DNA of 64,000 bases, taken from assembly GCA_003331885.1 (NCBI GenBank), contig QOPZ01000002.1, forward strand, positions 24,272-88,271, written 5' to 3'. A program made the position numbers and the translations under genes. Each line of letters begins with the position of its first letter. The first letter of the stretch is position 1. This document shows positions 1 through 9,617 of this stretch, in pieces. This stretch comes from Cryomorphaceae bacterium. Its GTDB lineage: Bacteria; Bacteroidota; Bacteroidia; Flavobacteriales; Flavobacteriaceae. The notes below the pieces were generated by a model. The model saw only the letters and a program-made list of their open reading frames with translations. It was not told where the DNA came from and ran no database searches.

Positions 1-786
1 TCAGCAGGAGCTGATTTGAGTGTTATTTTCCTAGCAGCTATTGAACAAGAATATGAAGAACTTAATTTTTTCATGAAGATGTTTCAAAACACTATGATGA
101 AATTAAGGTATTCATCGATACCAGTTATTGGTGCTCCTCATGGATACACTTTAGGAGGTGGTTGTGAAGTTTGTCTGCACTGTGATAAATTAATAGCATA
201 TAGTGAAACTTACATTGGTCTTGTTGAAGTCGGTGTTGGACTTATTCCAGGTGGCGGTGGACTTAAAGAAATGACACTTAGAGCATCTGATCAATTTAGA
301 GCAAATGATGTGGAAGTGAATTTACTACAGGAATATTTTATAAATATTGGGATGGCAAAAACAGCTACATCTGGCTTTGAAGGATTTGATTTAGACTATT
401 TAGTTAAAGGAAGAGATCATGTAATAATGAATAAAAAAAATCAAATTTCAATAGCTAAAAAAACTGCTCTAAATATGTATGACATGGGTTATACTAGCCC
501 TATCAGAAGAAATGATATCAAAGTTTTAGGAAAACAAGCTTTAGGAATGATGTACGTCGGAGCTGATTCCATGTTAGCCGGTGGCTATATATCAGAACAT
601 GATAAAAAAATAGCTAATAAAGTTGCTAATGTTCTATGTGGAGGTGAACTTTCACAGGCTACTAGAGTTTCAGAACAATACTTGTTAGATTTAGAAAGAG
701 AAGCGTTTTTATCTCTTTGTGGAGAAAGAAAAACTTTAGAAAGAATCCAGTTTATGTTGAAAAATGGAAAACCACTAAGAAACTAA
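1..786 (+). CDS. 3-hydroxyacyl-CoA dehydrogenase / enoyl-CoA hydratase (FadJ/FadB-like), C-terminal part, 5' truncated by window
   Basis: Frame is open from base 1 (SAGADLSVIFLAA...); crotonase-type GAPHGYTLGGGCEVCLHCD and GLIPGGGG motifs; followed directly by thiolase and acyl-CoA dehydrogenase. Confidence 0.85.
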   Translation, partial: SAGADLSVIFLAAIEQEYEELNFFMKMFQNTMMKLRYSSIPVIGAPHGYTLGGGCEVCLHCDKLIAYSETYIGLVEVGVGLIPGGGGLKEMTLRASDQFRANDVEVNLLQEYFINIGMAKTATSGFEGFDLDYLVKGRDHVIMNKKNQISIAKKTALNMYDMGYTSPIRRNDIKVLGKQALGMMYVGADSMLAGGYISEHDKKIANKVANVLCGGELSQATRVSEQYLLDLEREAFLSLCGERKTLERIQFMLKNGKPLRN

Positions 787-787
787 T

Positions 788-1969
788 ATGAAAGAAGCAT
801 ATATAATTAAAGCATATAGAACTGCAGTTGGCAAAGCACCAAGGGGGTTTTTTAAATTTAAAAGACCAGATGAATTAGCTGCAGAAACAATTGAATATTT
901 AATTTCACAAATACCTGATTTTGATAAAAAACTAATTGATGACTTAATTGTTGGAAATGCAATGCCTGAAGCTGAGCAAGGTTTTAATGTAGCTAGATTA
1001 ATCTCACTAATGGGGTTAAAAGTTGATGATGTACCAGGCGTCACAATTAACAGATTTTGTGCATCTGGTCTGGAAACTATTGCTATTGCAACTGCAAAAA
1101 TTAAATCAGGAATGTCAGATTGTATAATTGCTGGAGGTGTTGAAAGTATGAGTTATATACCTATGACAGGTTTTAAACCAGTTCCAAATTACAATACTGT
1201 ATCAAAAGGAAAAGAAGATTACTATTGGGGAATGGGATTAACAGCAGAACAAGTTGCAAAAGAATATAAAATTTCGAGAGAAAGTCAAGATGTTTTTGCT
1301 TATGAATCACATCAAAAAGCAATAAAAGCTTTGGAAGATGAAAAATTTAAATCTCAGATTGCACCGATTAGCGTAAAGGAAATCTATTTAGATGAAAATT
1401 TAAAAAGAAATGAAAGAGAAATGGTTTTTGACAAGGATCAAGGTCCGCGAAAAGACACAAGCGTTGAAGCTTTATCTAACTTAAGACCTGTTTTTTCAGC
1501 AACTGGATCTGTAACTGCAGGGAATTCATCTCAAATGAGTGATGGTGCTGCATTTGTAATGATTGTTAGTGAAAAAATGCTAAAAGTACTTAATGTTGAA
1601 CCAATTGCTAAGTTAGTTGGATATAGTGTAGCTGGTTTACCTCCTAAAATAATGGGAATGGGTCCAGTAAGAGCTGTTCCAAAAGTTTTAGATCAAGTTG
1701 GTATGAAAATAAATGATATTGAACTTATAGAACTTAATGAAGCTTTTGCATCTCAATCTATCGCTGTTATCAATGAATTAAAACTTGAAAAAAATATTGT
1801 AAATGTAAATGGAGGAGCAATTGCATTAGGTCATCCACTTGGATGCTCTGGTGCAAAACTTTCTGTTCAACTATTTGAAGAAATGAAAAATAGAAAATTA
1901 AAATATGGTATGGTAACGATGTGTGTTGGTACTGGACAAGGTGCTGCAGGAATTTTTGAAAAATTATAA
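788..1969 (+). CDS. fadA: acetyl-CoA acyltransferase (thiolase)
   Basis: Thiolase motifs NRFCASGLETIAIA, NVNGGAIALGHPLGCSGAK and CVGTGQGAAGIFE. Confidence 0.93.
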   Translation: MKEAYIIKAYRTAVGKAPRGFFKFKRPDELAAETIEYLISQIPDFDKKLIDDLIVGNAMPEAEQGFNVARLISLMGLKVDDVPGVTINRFCASGLETIAIATAKIKSGMSDCIIAGGVESMSYIPMTGFKPVPNYNTVSKGKEDYYWGMGLTAEQVAKEYKISRESQDVFAYESHQKAIKALEDEKFKSQIAPISVKEIYLDENLKRNEREMVFDKDQGPRKDTSVEALSNLRPVFSATGSVTAGNSSQMSDGAAFVMIVSEKMLKVLNVEPIAKLVGYSVAGLPPKIMGMGPVRAVPKVLDQVGMKINDIELIELNEAFASQSIAVINELKLEKNIVNVNGGAIALGHPLGCSGAKLSVQLFEEMKNRKLKYGMVTMCVGTGQGAAGIFEKL

Positions 1970-1971
1970 TT

Positions 1972-3774
1972 ATGGAAACTTTAGAGAAAAAAATAACAAG
2001 GGGAGCTGAATTTATAATCAAACAAACAGATTGTAAAGACGTATTCACACCTGAGGATTTCACAGATGAGCAAAAAATGATGAAGGAGGCAGTTCATGAT
2101 TTTGCTGAAAAAGAAATTTGGAGTAAAAAAAGTGAATTTGAAAAACACAACTATGATTTAACATTTGATGTTATTAAGAAAGCCGGAGAACTTGGTTTTC
2201 TTGGTATAGGTGTGCCAGAGGAATATGGAGGTTTAGGGATGTCTTTTACCTCTTCTATGTTAGTTTGTGATTATATTTCTGGAAGTTCTGGTTCAACATC
2301 AACAGCGTATGGGGCTCATACTGGTATTGGAACATTCCCAATTTTACTTTATGGAAATGAAGAACAAAAGAAAAAATATGTACCAAAATTAGCTTCAGGA
2401 GAACATATTGGTGCATACTGTTTGACTGAGCCAAGTGCAGGATCTGATGCAAATAATGGAAAAACAAAAGCAGTTCTTTCGGAAGACAAGAAATATTATT
2501 TAATTACGGGTCAAAAAATGTGGATTTCAAACGCAGGATATGCTGATATATTTACAGTTTTTGCTAGAATTGAAGATGACAAGAACATTACGGCTTTTAT
2601 TGTTCCAAACGATCCAAAAAATGGTATTAAGTTGGGAAATGAAGAATCTAAACTTGGTATTCATTCCTCATCAACCAGACAAGTTTTTTTTAGTGAAACA
2701 AAAGTACCTGTTGAAAATATGATTTCTAAAAGAGGAAATGGATTTAAAATTGCCTTAAATGCTTTGAATATTGGAAGAATAAAGTTGGCAGCCGCAGCGC
2801 TTGATGGAGAAAGAAGAGTAACTAGTTCTGCAATTCGATATGCTAATCAAAGAGAACAATTTAATTCTAAAATAATTGAGTTTGGTGCTGTAAAGGAAAT
2901 GCTAGTTAAAATGGCTATGGAAACATATGTTGATGAATCAGCAACCTACAGAGCATCTAAAAATATTGAAGATAGAATTTCTATTCTCAAGTCAAATGGT
3001 AAAACACATCAAGAAGCTGAACTTAAAGGCGTAGAAGAATATGTAGTAGAATGTTCTATTTTAAAGGTAGCGGTTTCTGAGCATCTTCAAAATTGTACAG
3101 ACTTAGGAATTCAAATCTATGGTGGAATGGGTTATTCAACTGAAACTCCAATGGAATCTGCCTGGAGAGATGCACGAATTGCAAGAATTTATGAGGGAAC
3201 AAATGAAATAAACAGGTTGCTAATAATTGGAATGATAATTAAAAAAGCACTAAAAGGTCATTTAAATTTAATTGAAAAAGCAGAAGAAGTTGCTAATGAA
3301 CTTACAGAGATTCCAAGTTTTGATGTTCCAGAATTTAATGAACTTTTCTCTGAAGAAAAATATCTTATTCAAAATCTTAAAAAAGTGTTCTTAATGCTGG
3401 CTGGGGCTGGTATGAAAAAATTTGGAATGGATTTAGAAAAAGAGCAAGAGGTTTTGTTAAGAATATCTGATATAATAATTGAAATTTATATGTCTGAATC
3501 TGCAATTTTGAGGACTGAAAAAAACTCGTCAAGATATGGTATAGATAAAGTTTCAAGTCAAATTGCTATGAGTAAGCTTTATCTATATCAAGCTTGCGAT
3601 ATAATTATTTCTAAAGCAAAAGAGTTGATAGTCTCATTATCTGAAGGAACAGAGCAAAAGTTTTTATTAGCTGGTTTGAAAAGATTTACTAAATACTTTA
3701 ATTATCCAAATACAATTGAATTAAAAAGACAAATTGCTGATGTTTTGGAAAAAGAGAATAAATATCCTTTTTAA
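1972..3774 (+). CDS. acyl-CoA dehydrogenase (long form, 600 aa)
   Basis: Acyl-CoA DH motifs AYCLTEPSAGSDA, MWISNAGYAD, QIYGGMGYSTETPMESAWRDARIARIYEGTNEINR. Confidence 0.93.
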   Translation: METLEKKITRGAEFIIKQTDCKDVFTPEDFTDEQKMMKEAVHDFAEKEIWSKKSEFEKHNYDLTFDVIKKAGELGFLGIGVPEEYGGLGMSFTSSMLVCDYISGSSGSTSTAYGAHTGIGTFPILLYGNEEQKKKYVPKLASGEHIGAYCLTEPSAGSDANNGKTKAVLSEDKKYYLITGQKMWISNAGYADIFTVFARIEDDKNITAFIVPNDPKNGIKLGNEESKLGIHSSSTRQVFFSETKVPVENMISKRGNGFKIALNALNIGRIKLAAAALDGERRVTSSAIRYANQREQFNSKIIEFGAVKEMLVKMAMETYVDESATYRASKNIEDRISILKSNGKTHQEAELKGVEEYVVECSILKVAVSEHLQNCTDLGIQIYGGMGYSTETPMESAWRDARIARIYEGTNEINRLLIIGMIIKKALKGHLNLIEKAEEVANELTEIPSFDVPEFNELFSEEKYLIQNLKKVFLMLAGAGMKKFGMDLEKEQEVLLRISDIIIEIYMSESAILRTEKNSSRYGIDKVSSQIAMSKLYLYQACDIIISKAKELIVSLSEGTEQKFLLAGLKRFTKYFNYPNTIELKRQIADVLEKENKYPF

Positions 3775-3779
3775 ATCTA

Positions 3780-5114
3780 ATGAAACTAAGAATAGCTTTA
3801 GTTTTATTTAGCTTTTTAATTTTTTCTCAAAATAAAAAGGATGAATTGATTTATGATATTATATCTAATGTATCCCAAGAACGATTAAAAAGTGATGTTC
3901 AAAAACTTGTTGATTTTGGCACAAGACATACCTTAAGCGACACTATATCAAAAACAAGAGGTATTGGAGCAGCTAGAAGGTGGATTAAAAATAGTTTTGA
4001 TTTAATTTCTGAGGATTGTAATAACTGTTTAGATGTTTTCTTTCAAAAAAATTACTTTGAAAAAAATAATTTAAGACTTATTAAGAATGTTTGGATTAAC
4101 AATGTTGTTGCCATCCAAAAAGGATTAAAATACCCAAATAGATTTATTATAATGAGTGGAGATATTGATAGTAGAGTATCTGATCCTAATAACTATTTAT
4201 CTGACTCACCAGGGGCAAATGATAATGCAAGTGGAATGGCTGGAACGATAGAAGCTGCTCGTATTTTATCAAAATATAAATTTGATAATTCTATAATATA
4301 TGTTGGTCTCGCTGGGGAGGAACAAGGTTTATATGGGGGTAAAGGGTTTGCTGGTTATGCAAAAAAAAATAACTGGGATATTATTGGAATTCTTAATAAT
4401 GATATGATTGGAAATATTGAAGGCACAACTGGAATAGTTGATAGTCTCAGTTTTAGGATTTTTTCAGAGCCAGTACCTGCTAATGAAGAAGATAGGGAAA
4501 GATACATGAGAAGGTTTTACGGAGGAGAAGTTGATGGAAACTCAAGACAACTTGCACGATTTATTTATAATTCAACAAAAAAATATATGCCAAATTTAAA
4601 ACCTGATTTAATTTATAGGTTAGATAGATTTGGAAGAGGTGGTCACCATCGTCCATTTAATGAATTAGGTTTTGCTGGGGTAAGAATAATGGAAACTAAT
4701 GAAAACTATAATAGACAACATCAAGATCTAAGAATTGAAGATGGGATTAAATATGGTGATGTGATTGAAGGCGTTAATTTTGAATATGTACAAAAGTTAA
4801 CATCCGTAAATGCAATTAATTTAGCTCTTTTAGCTTCTTCTCCTCTACCACCAAAAAACTTAAAAATTGGAGGAATTGTTGAACCTTCCGTAAGATTTAA
4901 GTGGGATAATAATAATGATGATAATATCATTAACTATAAGGTTTATTGGAGAAAAACATCTTCTCCAAATTGGGAGTTCAGCAAGAAAATTAATAATGTG
5001 AATGAATATACACTAGAGGGTATTATAATTGATAATTTTTTATTTTCAATTGTTTCAGTTAACAAAGAGGGATTCGAAAGTATATATCAATTTCCAAGTG
5101 AGACTTATAGATAA
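3780..5114 (+). CDS. M28-family metallopeptidase with signal peptide and probable C-terminal fibronectin type III-like domain
   Basis: SPGANDNASGMAGTIEAARIL, GLAGEEQGLYGG and NNDMIGN zinc-peptidase motifs; C-terminal NLKIGG...VRFKWDNN...NYKVYWRK resembles FN3. Confidence 0.85.
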   Translation: MKLRIALVLFSFLIFSQNKKDELIYDIISNVSQERLKSDVQKLVDFGTRHTLSDTISKTRGIGAARRWIKNSFDLISEDCNNCLDVFFQKNYFEKNNLRLIKNVWINNVVAIQKGLKYPNRFIIMSGDIDSRVSDPNNYLSDSPGANDNASGMAGTIEAARILSKYKFDNSIIYVGLAGEEQGLYGGKGFAGYAKKNNWDIIGILNNDMIGNIEGTTGIVDSLSFRIFSEPVPANEEDRERYMRRFYGGEVDGNSRQLARFIYNSTKKYMPNLKPDLIYRLDRFGRGGHHRPFNELGFAGVRIMETNENYNRQHQDLRIEDGIKYGDVIEGVNFEYVQKLTSVNAINLALLASSPLPPKNLKIGGIVEPSVRFKWDNNNDDNIINYKVYWRKTSSPNWEFSKKINNVNEYTLEGIIIDNFLFSIVSVNKEGFESIYQFPSETYR

Positions 5115-6098
5115 TTAGTCTAATCTAAAACCATTAGATTTCATCCATTCATCATTATATATTTTTCCAACATATCTACTACCTGAGTCATGAAGTAATA
5201 CAACAACTACATCGTCTTTAGAAAAATGTTTTTTAAGCTGGATTACACCTTTTACAGCAGCTCCACAGGAATTTCCTGCAAATATTCCTTCTTCTTTAGC
5301 AAGTTTTCTAGTAAACCTAGCTGCATCTTCATCAGTAACCTTTTCAAAGTGATCAATTAAATCAAAATCAACATTTTCTGGAATAATATCCTCACCTATT
5401 CCCTCCGTTATATAAGAGTATACTTCATTTTTATCAAAAACACCTGTTTCATGAAATTTTTTAAATACAGAACCATATGTGTCTATCCCCCATACTTTAA
5501 TATTACTATTTTTTTCTTTTAAAAATTTTGCGACACCAGAAATTGTGCCTCCAGTTCCAACTCCAACAACAAAATGAGTGATTTTTCCATCTGTTTGATC
5601 CCATATTTCTGGTCCCGTAGAAAGGTAATGAGCTTCCCTGTTTGATAAATTATTATACTGATTTACATACCATGAGTTTTCAGTTTCATCTCCAATTCTT
5701 TTAGCTGTAGAATAATAAGATTTGGGATCATCAGGCTCAACATTGGTTGGACAAATAATAACCTTGGCTCCTACGGCTTTCAAGATATCTATTTTCTCTT
5801 TTGATTGTTTATCTGTGGTTACACAAATAAGTTTATAACCCTTAACAATTGCAGCTAAAGCTAAACCCATTCCAGTATTACCGGATGTTCCTTCAACAAT
5901 TGTTCCTCCTGGTTTTAATCTTCCATCTTTTTCAGCATCCTCGACCATTTTAACTGCCATTCTGTCTTTTACTGAGTTACCAGGATTAAAGTATTCAACT
6001 TTTGCTAAAACTAAGGCTTCTATATCATTTGTTATGCTATTTAACTTAATGAGGGGAGTATTACCAATTGTTTCTAAAATATTATTATTGTAGACCAT
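5115..6098 (-). CDS. PLP-dependent cysteine synthase family protein
   Basis: NTPLIKLN, NPGNSVKDRMA (PLP lysine) and EGTSGNTGMGLA motifs of the CysK/CysM/CBS family. Confidence 0.9.
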   Translation of the reverse strand: MVYNNNILETIGNTPLIKLNSITNDIEALVLAKVEYFNPGNSVKDRMAVKMVEDAEKDGRLKPGGTIVEGTSGNTGMGLALAAIVKGYKLICVTTDKQSKEKIDILKAVGAKVIICPTNVEPDDPKSYYSTAKRIGDETENSWYVNQYNNLSNREAHYLSTGPEIWDQTDGKITHFVVGVGTGGTISGVAKFLKEKNSNIKVWGIDTYGSVFKKFHETGVFDKNEVYSYITEGIGEDIIPENVDFDLIDHFEKVTDEDAARFTRKLAKEEGIFAGNSCGAAVKGVIQLKKHFSKDDVVVVLLHDSGSRYVGKIYNDEWMKSNGFRLD

Positions 6099-6110
6099 TT
6101 TTAATCAATA

Positions 6111-6118
6111 CAAATTTA
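6111..6118 (-). promoter_or_regulatory. candidate -7 element (TAAATTTG) of the cysteine synthase gene
   Basis: Perfect TAnnTTTG on minus strand, 12 nt before ATG 6098. Confidence 0.45.
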
Positions 6119-6123
6119 ACTTA

Positions 6124-7338
6124 TTAACTCAATTTGAATGTTGAATTTGGTTTTATTTTTGAAATAACATTTGAGGGAATTATAAGCATAGCTAAAGAAA
6201 TAACAACTACAATTAAGTTTGTTAAAAACAAATTGAAAGGATCTATTTCAATTGGAACATAATCAGAATAATAAGTATTTGGATCAAGTTTAAAAATCAT
6301 AAAATATTTTTGAAGCAACATTAAGCTTAAAGAAATTAAATTCCCCCAGATCACTCCTCTTAAAATCAGATAAAATCCGTTAATCATAAATATTTTTTTT
6401 ATTGAATTATTATTTGAACCTAAAACTTTTAGTGATGCAATTAGTTTTGTTTTATCCAAAACAGTTACCAAAAGAGCAGTTATCATATTTATTCCTCCAA
6501 CAATAATCATTAAAGTAATTATTAAGTAAATATTGGTGTCAAATAAATTAATCCAACTATAAATTTCAGGAAATCGATCAGAGGATTGTTGTATATCATA
6601 ACTAGATGGAATTGATGAATATAAGAGATCAATGTTTTTCATAGAGTCATTTTTGTTGTTTAATGATAATTCAAGTGCACCAACATAATTATTATCCCAT
6701 TTATTAATTGAAAGAGACTGTTCAATATTTCCAATTACAAGTCGTGAATCAAATTCTGAAATTGAGGAGTTATATAAGCCTACAACATTAAATTTTCTAA
6801 CAATTGGAATTTTACTATTTTCATTTTTAAAAAAAAGAAACTTTACATTATCCTGTAAATTGATATTCAATTTATTTGATAATTTTTCTGAAATAATTAT
6901 TTCATTATTTTTAATTTGAATTTTGCCAGAATCTTTAATAAATGAGTTTAAAAAGTTAATATTAGAGCTTTCTATACCTTTAAAAACAACTTCTTGAAAA
7001 TTATTTTTAATGGGAATTATTCCAGGATTGTAAATAACTTTATTTACATAATCAAAGTTGTTTTTTAATTTTAAAAAATTTATTTCATTTAAATCAATAG
7101 GGTAAAAAGTTGAAAAATTTTCATTCTTGAAATTACTTACATAAAAATCACCTGATATTAATGAAAACTTATTCTTTATTTCATTTTGAATTCCAAAACC
7201 AATTGAAACAGAAAAGTTTATTACAGTAACAGCAATTATAATTGAAAAAATAGAAATTTTTATTATTGGCGATGAAACACTATTCTTATATCTTTTATAA
7301 CTTAGTATTCTTGATGCTAAAAAATTTTCAAATTTCAA
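6124..7338 (-). CDS. ABC transporter permease, FtsX/LolC/E-like
   Basis: N-terminal 'ASRILSYKRYKNSVSSPIIKISIFSIIIAVTVINFSVSIGFGIQNEIKNK', MacB-like periplasmic core and C-terminal TM helices with ALLVTVLDKTKLIASLKVLGS. Confidence 0.85.
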   Translation of the reverse strand: MKFENFLASRILSYKRYKNSVSSPIIKISIFSIIIAVTVINFSVSIGFGIQNEIKNKFSLISGDFYVSNFKNENFSTFYPIDLNEINFLKLKNNFDYVNKVIYNPGIIPIKNNFQEVVFKGIESSNINFLNSFIKDSGKIQIKNNEIIISEKLSNKLNINLQDNVKFLFFKNENSKIPIVRKFNVVGLYNSSISEFDSRLVIGNIEQSLSINKWDNNYVGALELSLNNKNDSMKNIDLLYSSIPSSYDIQQSSDRFPEIYSWINLFDTNIYLIITLMIIVGGINMITALLVTVLDKTKLIASLKVLGSNNNSIKKIFMINGFYLILRGVIWGNLISLSLMLLQKYFMIFKLDPNTYYSDYVPIEIDPFNLFLTNLIVVVISLAMLIIPSNVISKIKPNSTFKLS

Positions 7339-8528
7339 AATATTGTATAATTCTAATTATCAAAATTAAATTTTTTTTAATTGTTCCTGTTATTCTTTTT
7401 GGACAAAATGAATTGAAAATTGGAATAGAAAAAACTGAAGCATATCTTCCACTAATTAATGATAAAAATGTAGCAGTTGTTTCAAATCATACTTCAAAGT
7501 TTTATAATAGTAATAAAAGTATCCATCTTGTTGATTCACTTTTAAAATTAAAGGTTAATATAATAAAGGTCTTTGCACCAGAACACGGATTTAGAGGAAA
7601 CTTGGATGCAGGTGAGAAAATAGTAAATACTGTTGATTTAAAAACAGGATTACCAATTATATCACTCTATGGAGATAAAAAAAAACCTGATAAAAATGAT
7701 TTAAAAAATATTGACGTAATAATATTTGATATTCAGGATGTTGGAGCAAGATTTTACACATACTTATCCACTCTACATTACATAATGGAAGGTTGTGCAG
7801 AAAATAATATTGATCTAATCATTTTAGATAGACCAAATCCAAATGGTCATTATATTGATGGTCCTGTTATGAAGAAAGAATCAATGAGTTTTGTAGGATT
7901 GCACCCTGTTCCTATTGTTTATGGAATGAGTATAGGAGAATATGCTAAAATGATTAACGGAGAAAATTGGCTTAACAATAGCTATTTGAAAGCAACAACT
8001 AATAATTCTAAATGTAAATTAACAATTATTGAAATGTCAGATTATAACAGGCTAGAAAAATATAAATTACCAGAAAAACCATCTCCTAATTTACCTAATC
8101 AAAAGTCCATTAACCTATATCCCTCTCTATGTTTTTTTGAACAAACTCCAATAAGTGTTGGAAGAGGAACCAACAAACAGTTTCAAATTATTGGTTCTAG
8201 TGATTGGGAGGTTACTAATTTTAATTTTAAACCTAAGTCAATGAAAGGAGCAAAGTATCCGAAATTTGAAAATATTCTCTGTAATGGATATAACCTTGAA
8301 AATGAGAAATACTTATCTAAAATAAATTTAAGATGGTTAATACTTGCTTATAAAAAAGAAAAAAATAAAGAATCTTTTTTTAGGTCAGGTTTTCATCGTC
8401 TAGCAGGAAATAAAGAGCTTGAAAATCAAATTAAAAATCAAATTTCAGAATCAGAAATCAAAAAATCATGGGAAAAAGATTTAAATGATTTTAAAAAGAT
8501 TAGAGAAAAGTATTTGATTTATAATTAA
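7314..8528 (+). CDS. DUF1343 family protein (exo-beta-N-acetylmuramidase NamZ-like)
   Basis: VFAPEHGFRG..DAGE, GLPIISLYGDKKKP, FDIQDVGARFYTYLSTL, LDRPNPNGHYIDGPV are characteristic. Track start 7266 is probably too early; ATG at 7314 or a later non-ATG start is more likely. Confidence 0.88.
   Translation: MLKNFQISKYCIILIIKIKFFLIVPVILFGQNELKIGIEKTEAYLPLINDKNVAVVSNHTSKFYNSNKSIHLVDSLLKLKVNIIKVFAPEHGFRGNLDAGEKIVNTVDLKTGLPIISLYGDKKKPDKNDLKNIDVIIFDIQDVGARFYTYLSTLHYIMEGCAENNIDLIILDRPNPNGHYIDGPVMKKESMSFVGLHPVPIVYGMSIGEYAKMINGENWLNNSYLKATTNNSKCKLTIIEMSDYNRLEKYKLPEKPSPNLPNQKSINLYPSLCFFEQTPISVGRGTNKQFQIIGSSDWEVTNFNFKPKSMKGAKYPKFENILCNGYNLENEKYLSKINLRWLILAYKKEKNKESFFRSGFHRLAGNKELENQIKNQISESEIKKSWEKDLNDFKKIREKYLIYN
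7361..7368 (-). promoter_or_regulatory. candidate -7 element (TAATTTTG) of the FtsX-like permease gene
   Basis: Perfect TAnnTTTG on minus strand, 22 nt before ATG 7338, inside the 5' end of the divergent NamZ-like ORF. Confidence 0.4.
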
Positions 8529-9130
8529 TCTATATTCAAGAATTTATGAATTTGAAGTGATATTTGCCATTCTGGATTTTCTTTAACAAAATCAACAATA
8601 AAAGTTTTGTTTTTTTCAAATTTCCCCCATTCAGGTTGAAGATAAAGCTCACAATCTTTTGAAACTTTTTTAGATTCTTGTAATGCAAATTTTAAATCAT
8701 TTTTATTATGAATAATAATTTTTAATTCATTTGCTAACTCATAAATTTCATTTTCAGGAAGTTTTTGTTTTTTTGGAGATAAACAAATCCAGTCCCATTT
8801 TCCTGAAATTTTATAGGCTCCTGAAGTTTCCAGGTGCACTTTCATTTTATTCTCTTTTAGTTTTTTTGTTAAAATATTCATATTCCACATTAAAGGCTCG
8901 CCACCAGTAATAATTACTAAGTTAGTTCCAATGACATTTGAAATAATTTCATCAACGCTTATAATCTCATGATCGCCATGATCCCAACTTTCTTTAACAT
9001 CACACCAATGACATCCAACATCGCACCCTCCTACTCTAATAAAAAATGCTGGTTTTCCAGAATAAAAACCTTCACCTTGAACAGAATAAAAGGTTTCCAT
9101 AATTGGCAAATTATTAGAGTCAATCCTCAT
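8525..9130 (-). CDS. queE: 7-carboxy-7-deazaguanine synthase (radical SAM)
   Basis: FYSVQGEGFYSGKPAFFIRVGGCDVGCHWCDVKESW and VITGGEPLMWN. Confidence 0.92.
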   Translation of the reverse strand: MRIDSNNLPIMETFYSVQGEGFYSGKPAFFIRVGGCDVGCHWCDVKESWDHGDHEIISVDEIISNVIGTNLVIITGGEPLMWNMNILTKKLKENKMKVHLETSGAYKISGKWDWICLSPKKQKLPENEIYELANELKIIIHNKNDLKFALQESKKVSKDCELYLQPEWGKFEKNKTFIVDFVKENPEWQISLQIHKFLNID

Positions 9131-9136
9131 TTATTA

Positions 9137-9144
9137 CAAATATA
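9137..9144 (-). promoter_or_regulatory. candidate -7 element (TATATTTG) of queE
   Basis: Perfect TAnnTTTG on minus strand, 6 nt before ATG 9130. Confidence 0.45.
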
Positions 9145-9188
9145 TTATAGATTATAAATAACTTACATTAAATCATTAATTTTAATCT

Positions 9189-9617
9189 ATGGAAAAAAAT
9201 AAACTACTCCCTTTTCATTTAGCAATTCCAGTCCATGATTTAGAAAAATCAAGAAATTTTTATAAGAATGTTTTAGGTTGTGAAGAAGGTAGAAGCAGCG
9301 ATCATTGGGTTGATTTTAATCTTTTTGGTCATCAATTAGTAATACACTACAAAGAAAAATCCGATGAGATCGTCAAAACAAATCCTGTTGATGGAAAGAA
9401 TGTTCCAATTCCTCATTTTGGTGTAATACTTGAGTGGGATCAATTTCAAAAGTTTTCTACTAATCTTGTTGAAAAGAATATCTCATTTATTATTGATCCA
9501 TACATTCGTTTTAGAGGTCTTCCAGGTGAACAAGCAACAATGTTTTTTACAGACCCTTGTGGAAATGCTTTAGAATTTAAATCTTTTAAAGATTTCAATC
9601 AAATTTTTGCTAAATAA
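9189..9617 (+). CDS. VOC family (glyoxalase/dioxygenase-like) protein
   Basis: [46 protein letters not shown] and [15 protein letters not shown]. Confidence 0.9.
   Translation: MEKNKLLPFHLAIPVHDLEKSRNFYKNVLGCEEGRSSDHWVDFNLFGHQLVIHYKEKSDEIVKTNPVDGKNVPIPHFGVILEWDQFQKFSTNLVEKNISFIIDPYIRFRGLPGEQATMFFTDPCGNALEFKSFKDFNQIFAK

Noticed and set aside
775-1044. Minus-strand ORFs inside fadA and other core genes (775..1044, 1770..2063, 2255..2467, 4721..4930 and similar)
   Set aside because: Antisense to clearly conserved coding sequence, with no recognisable domains.
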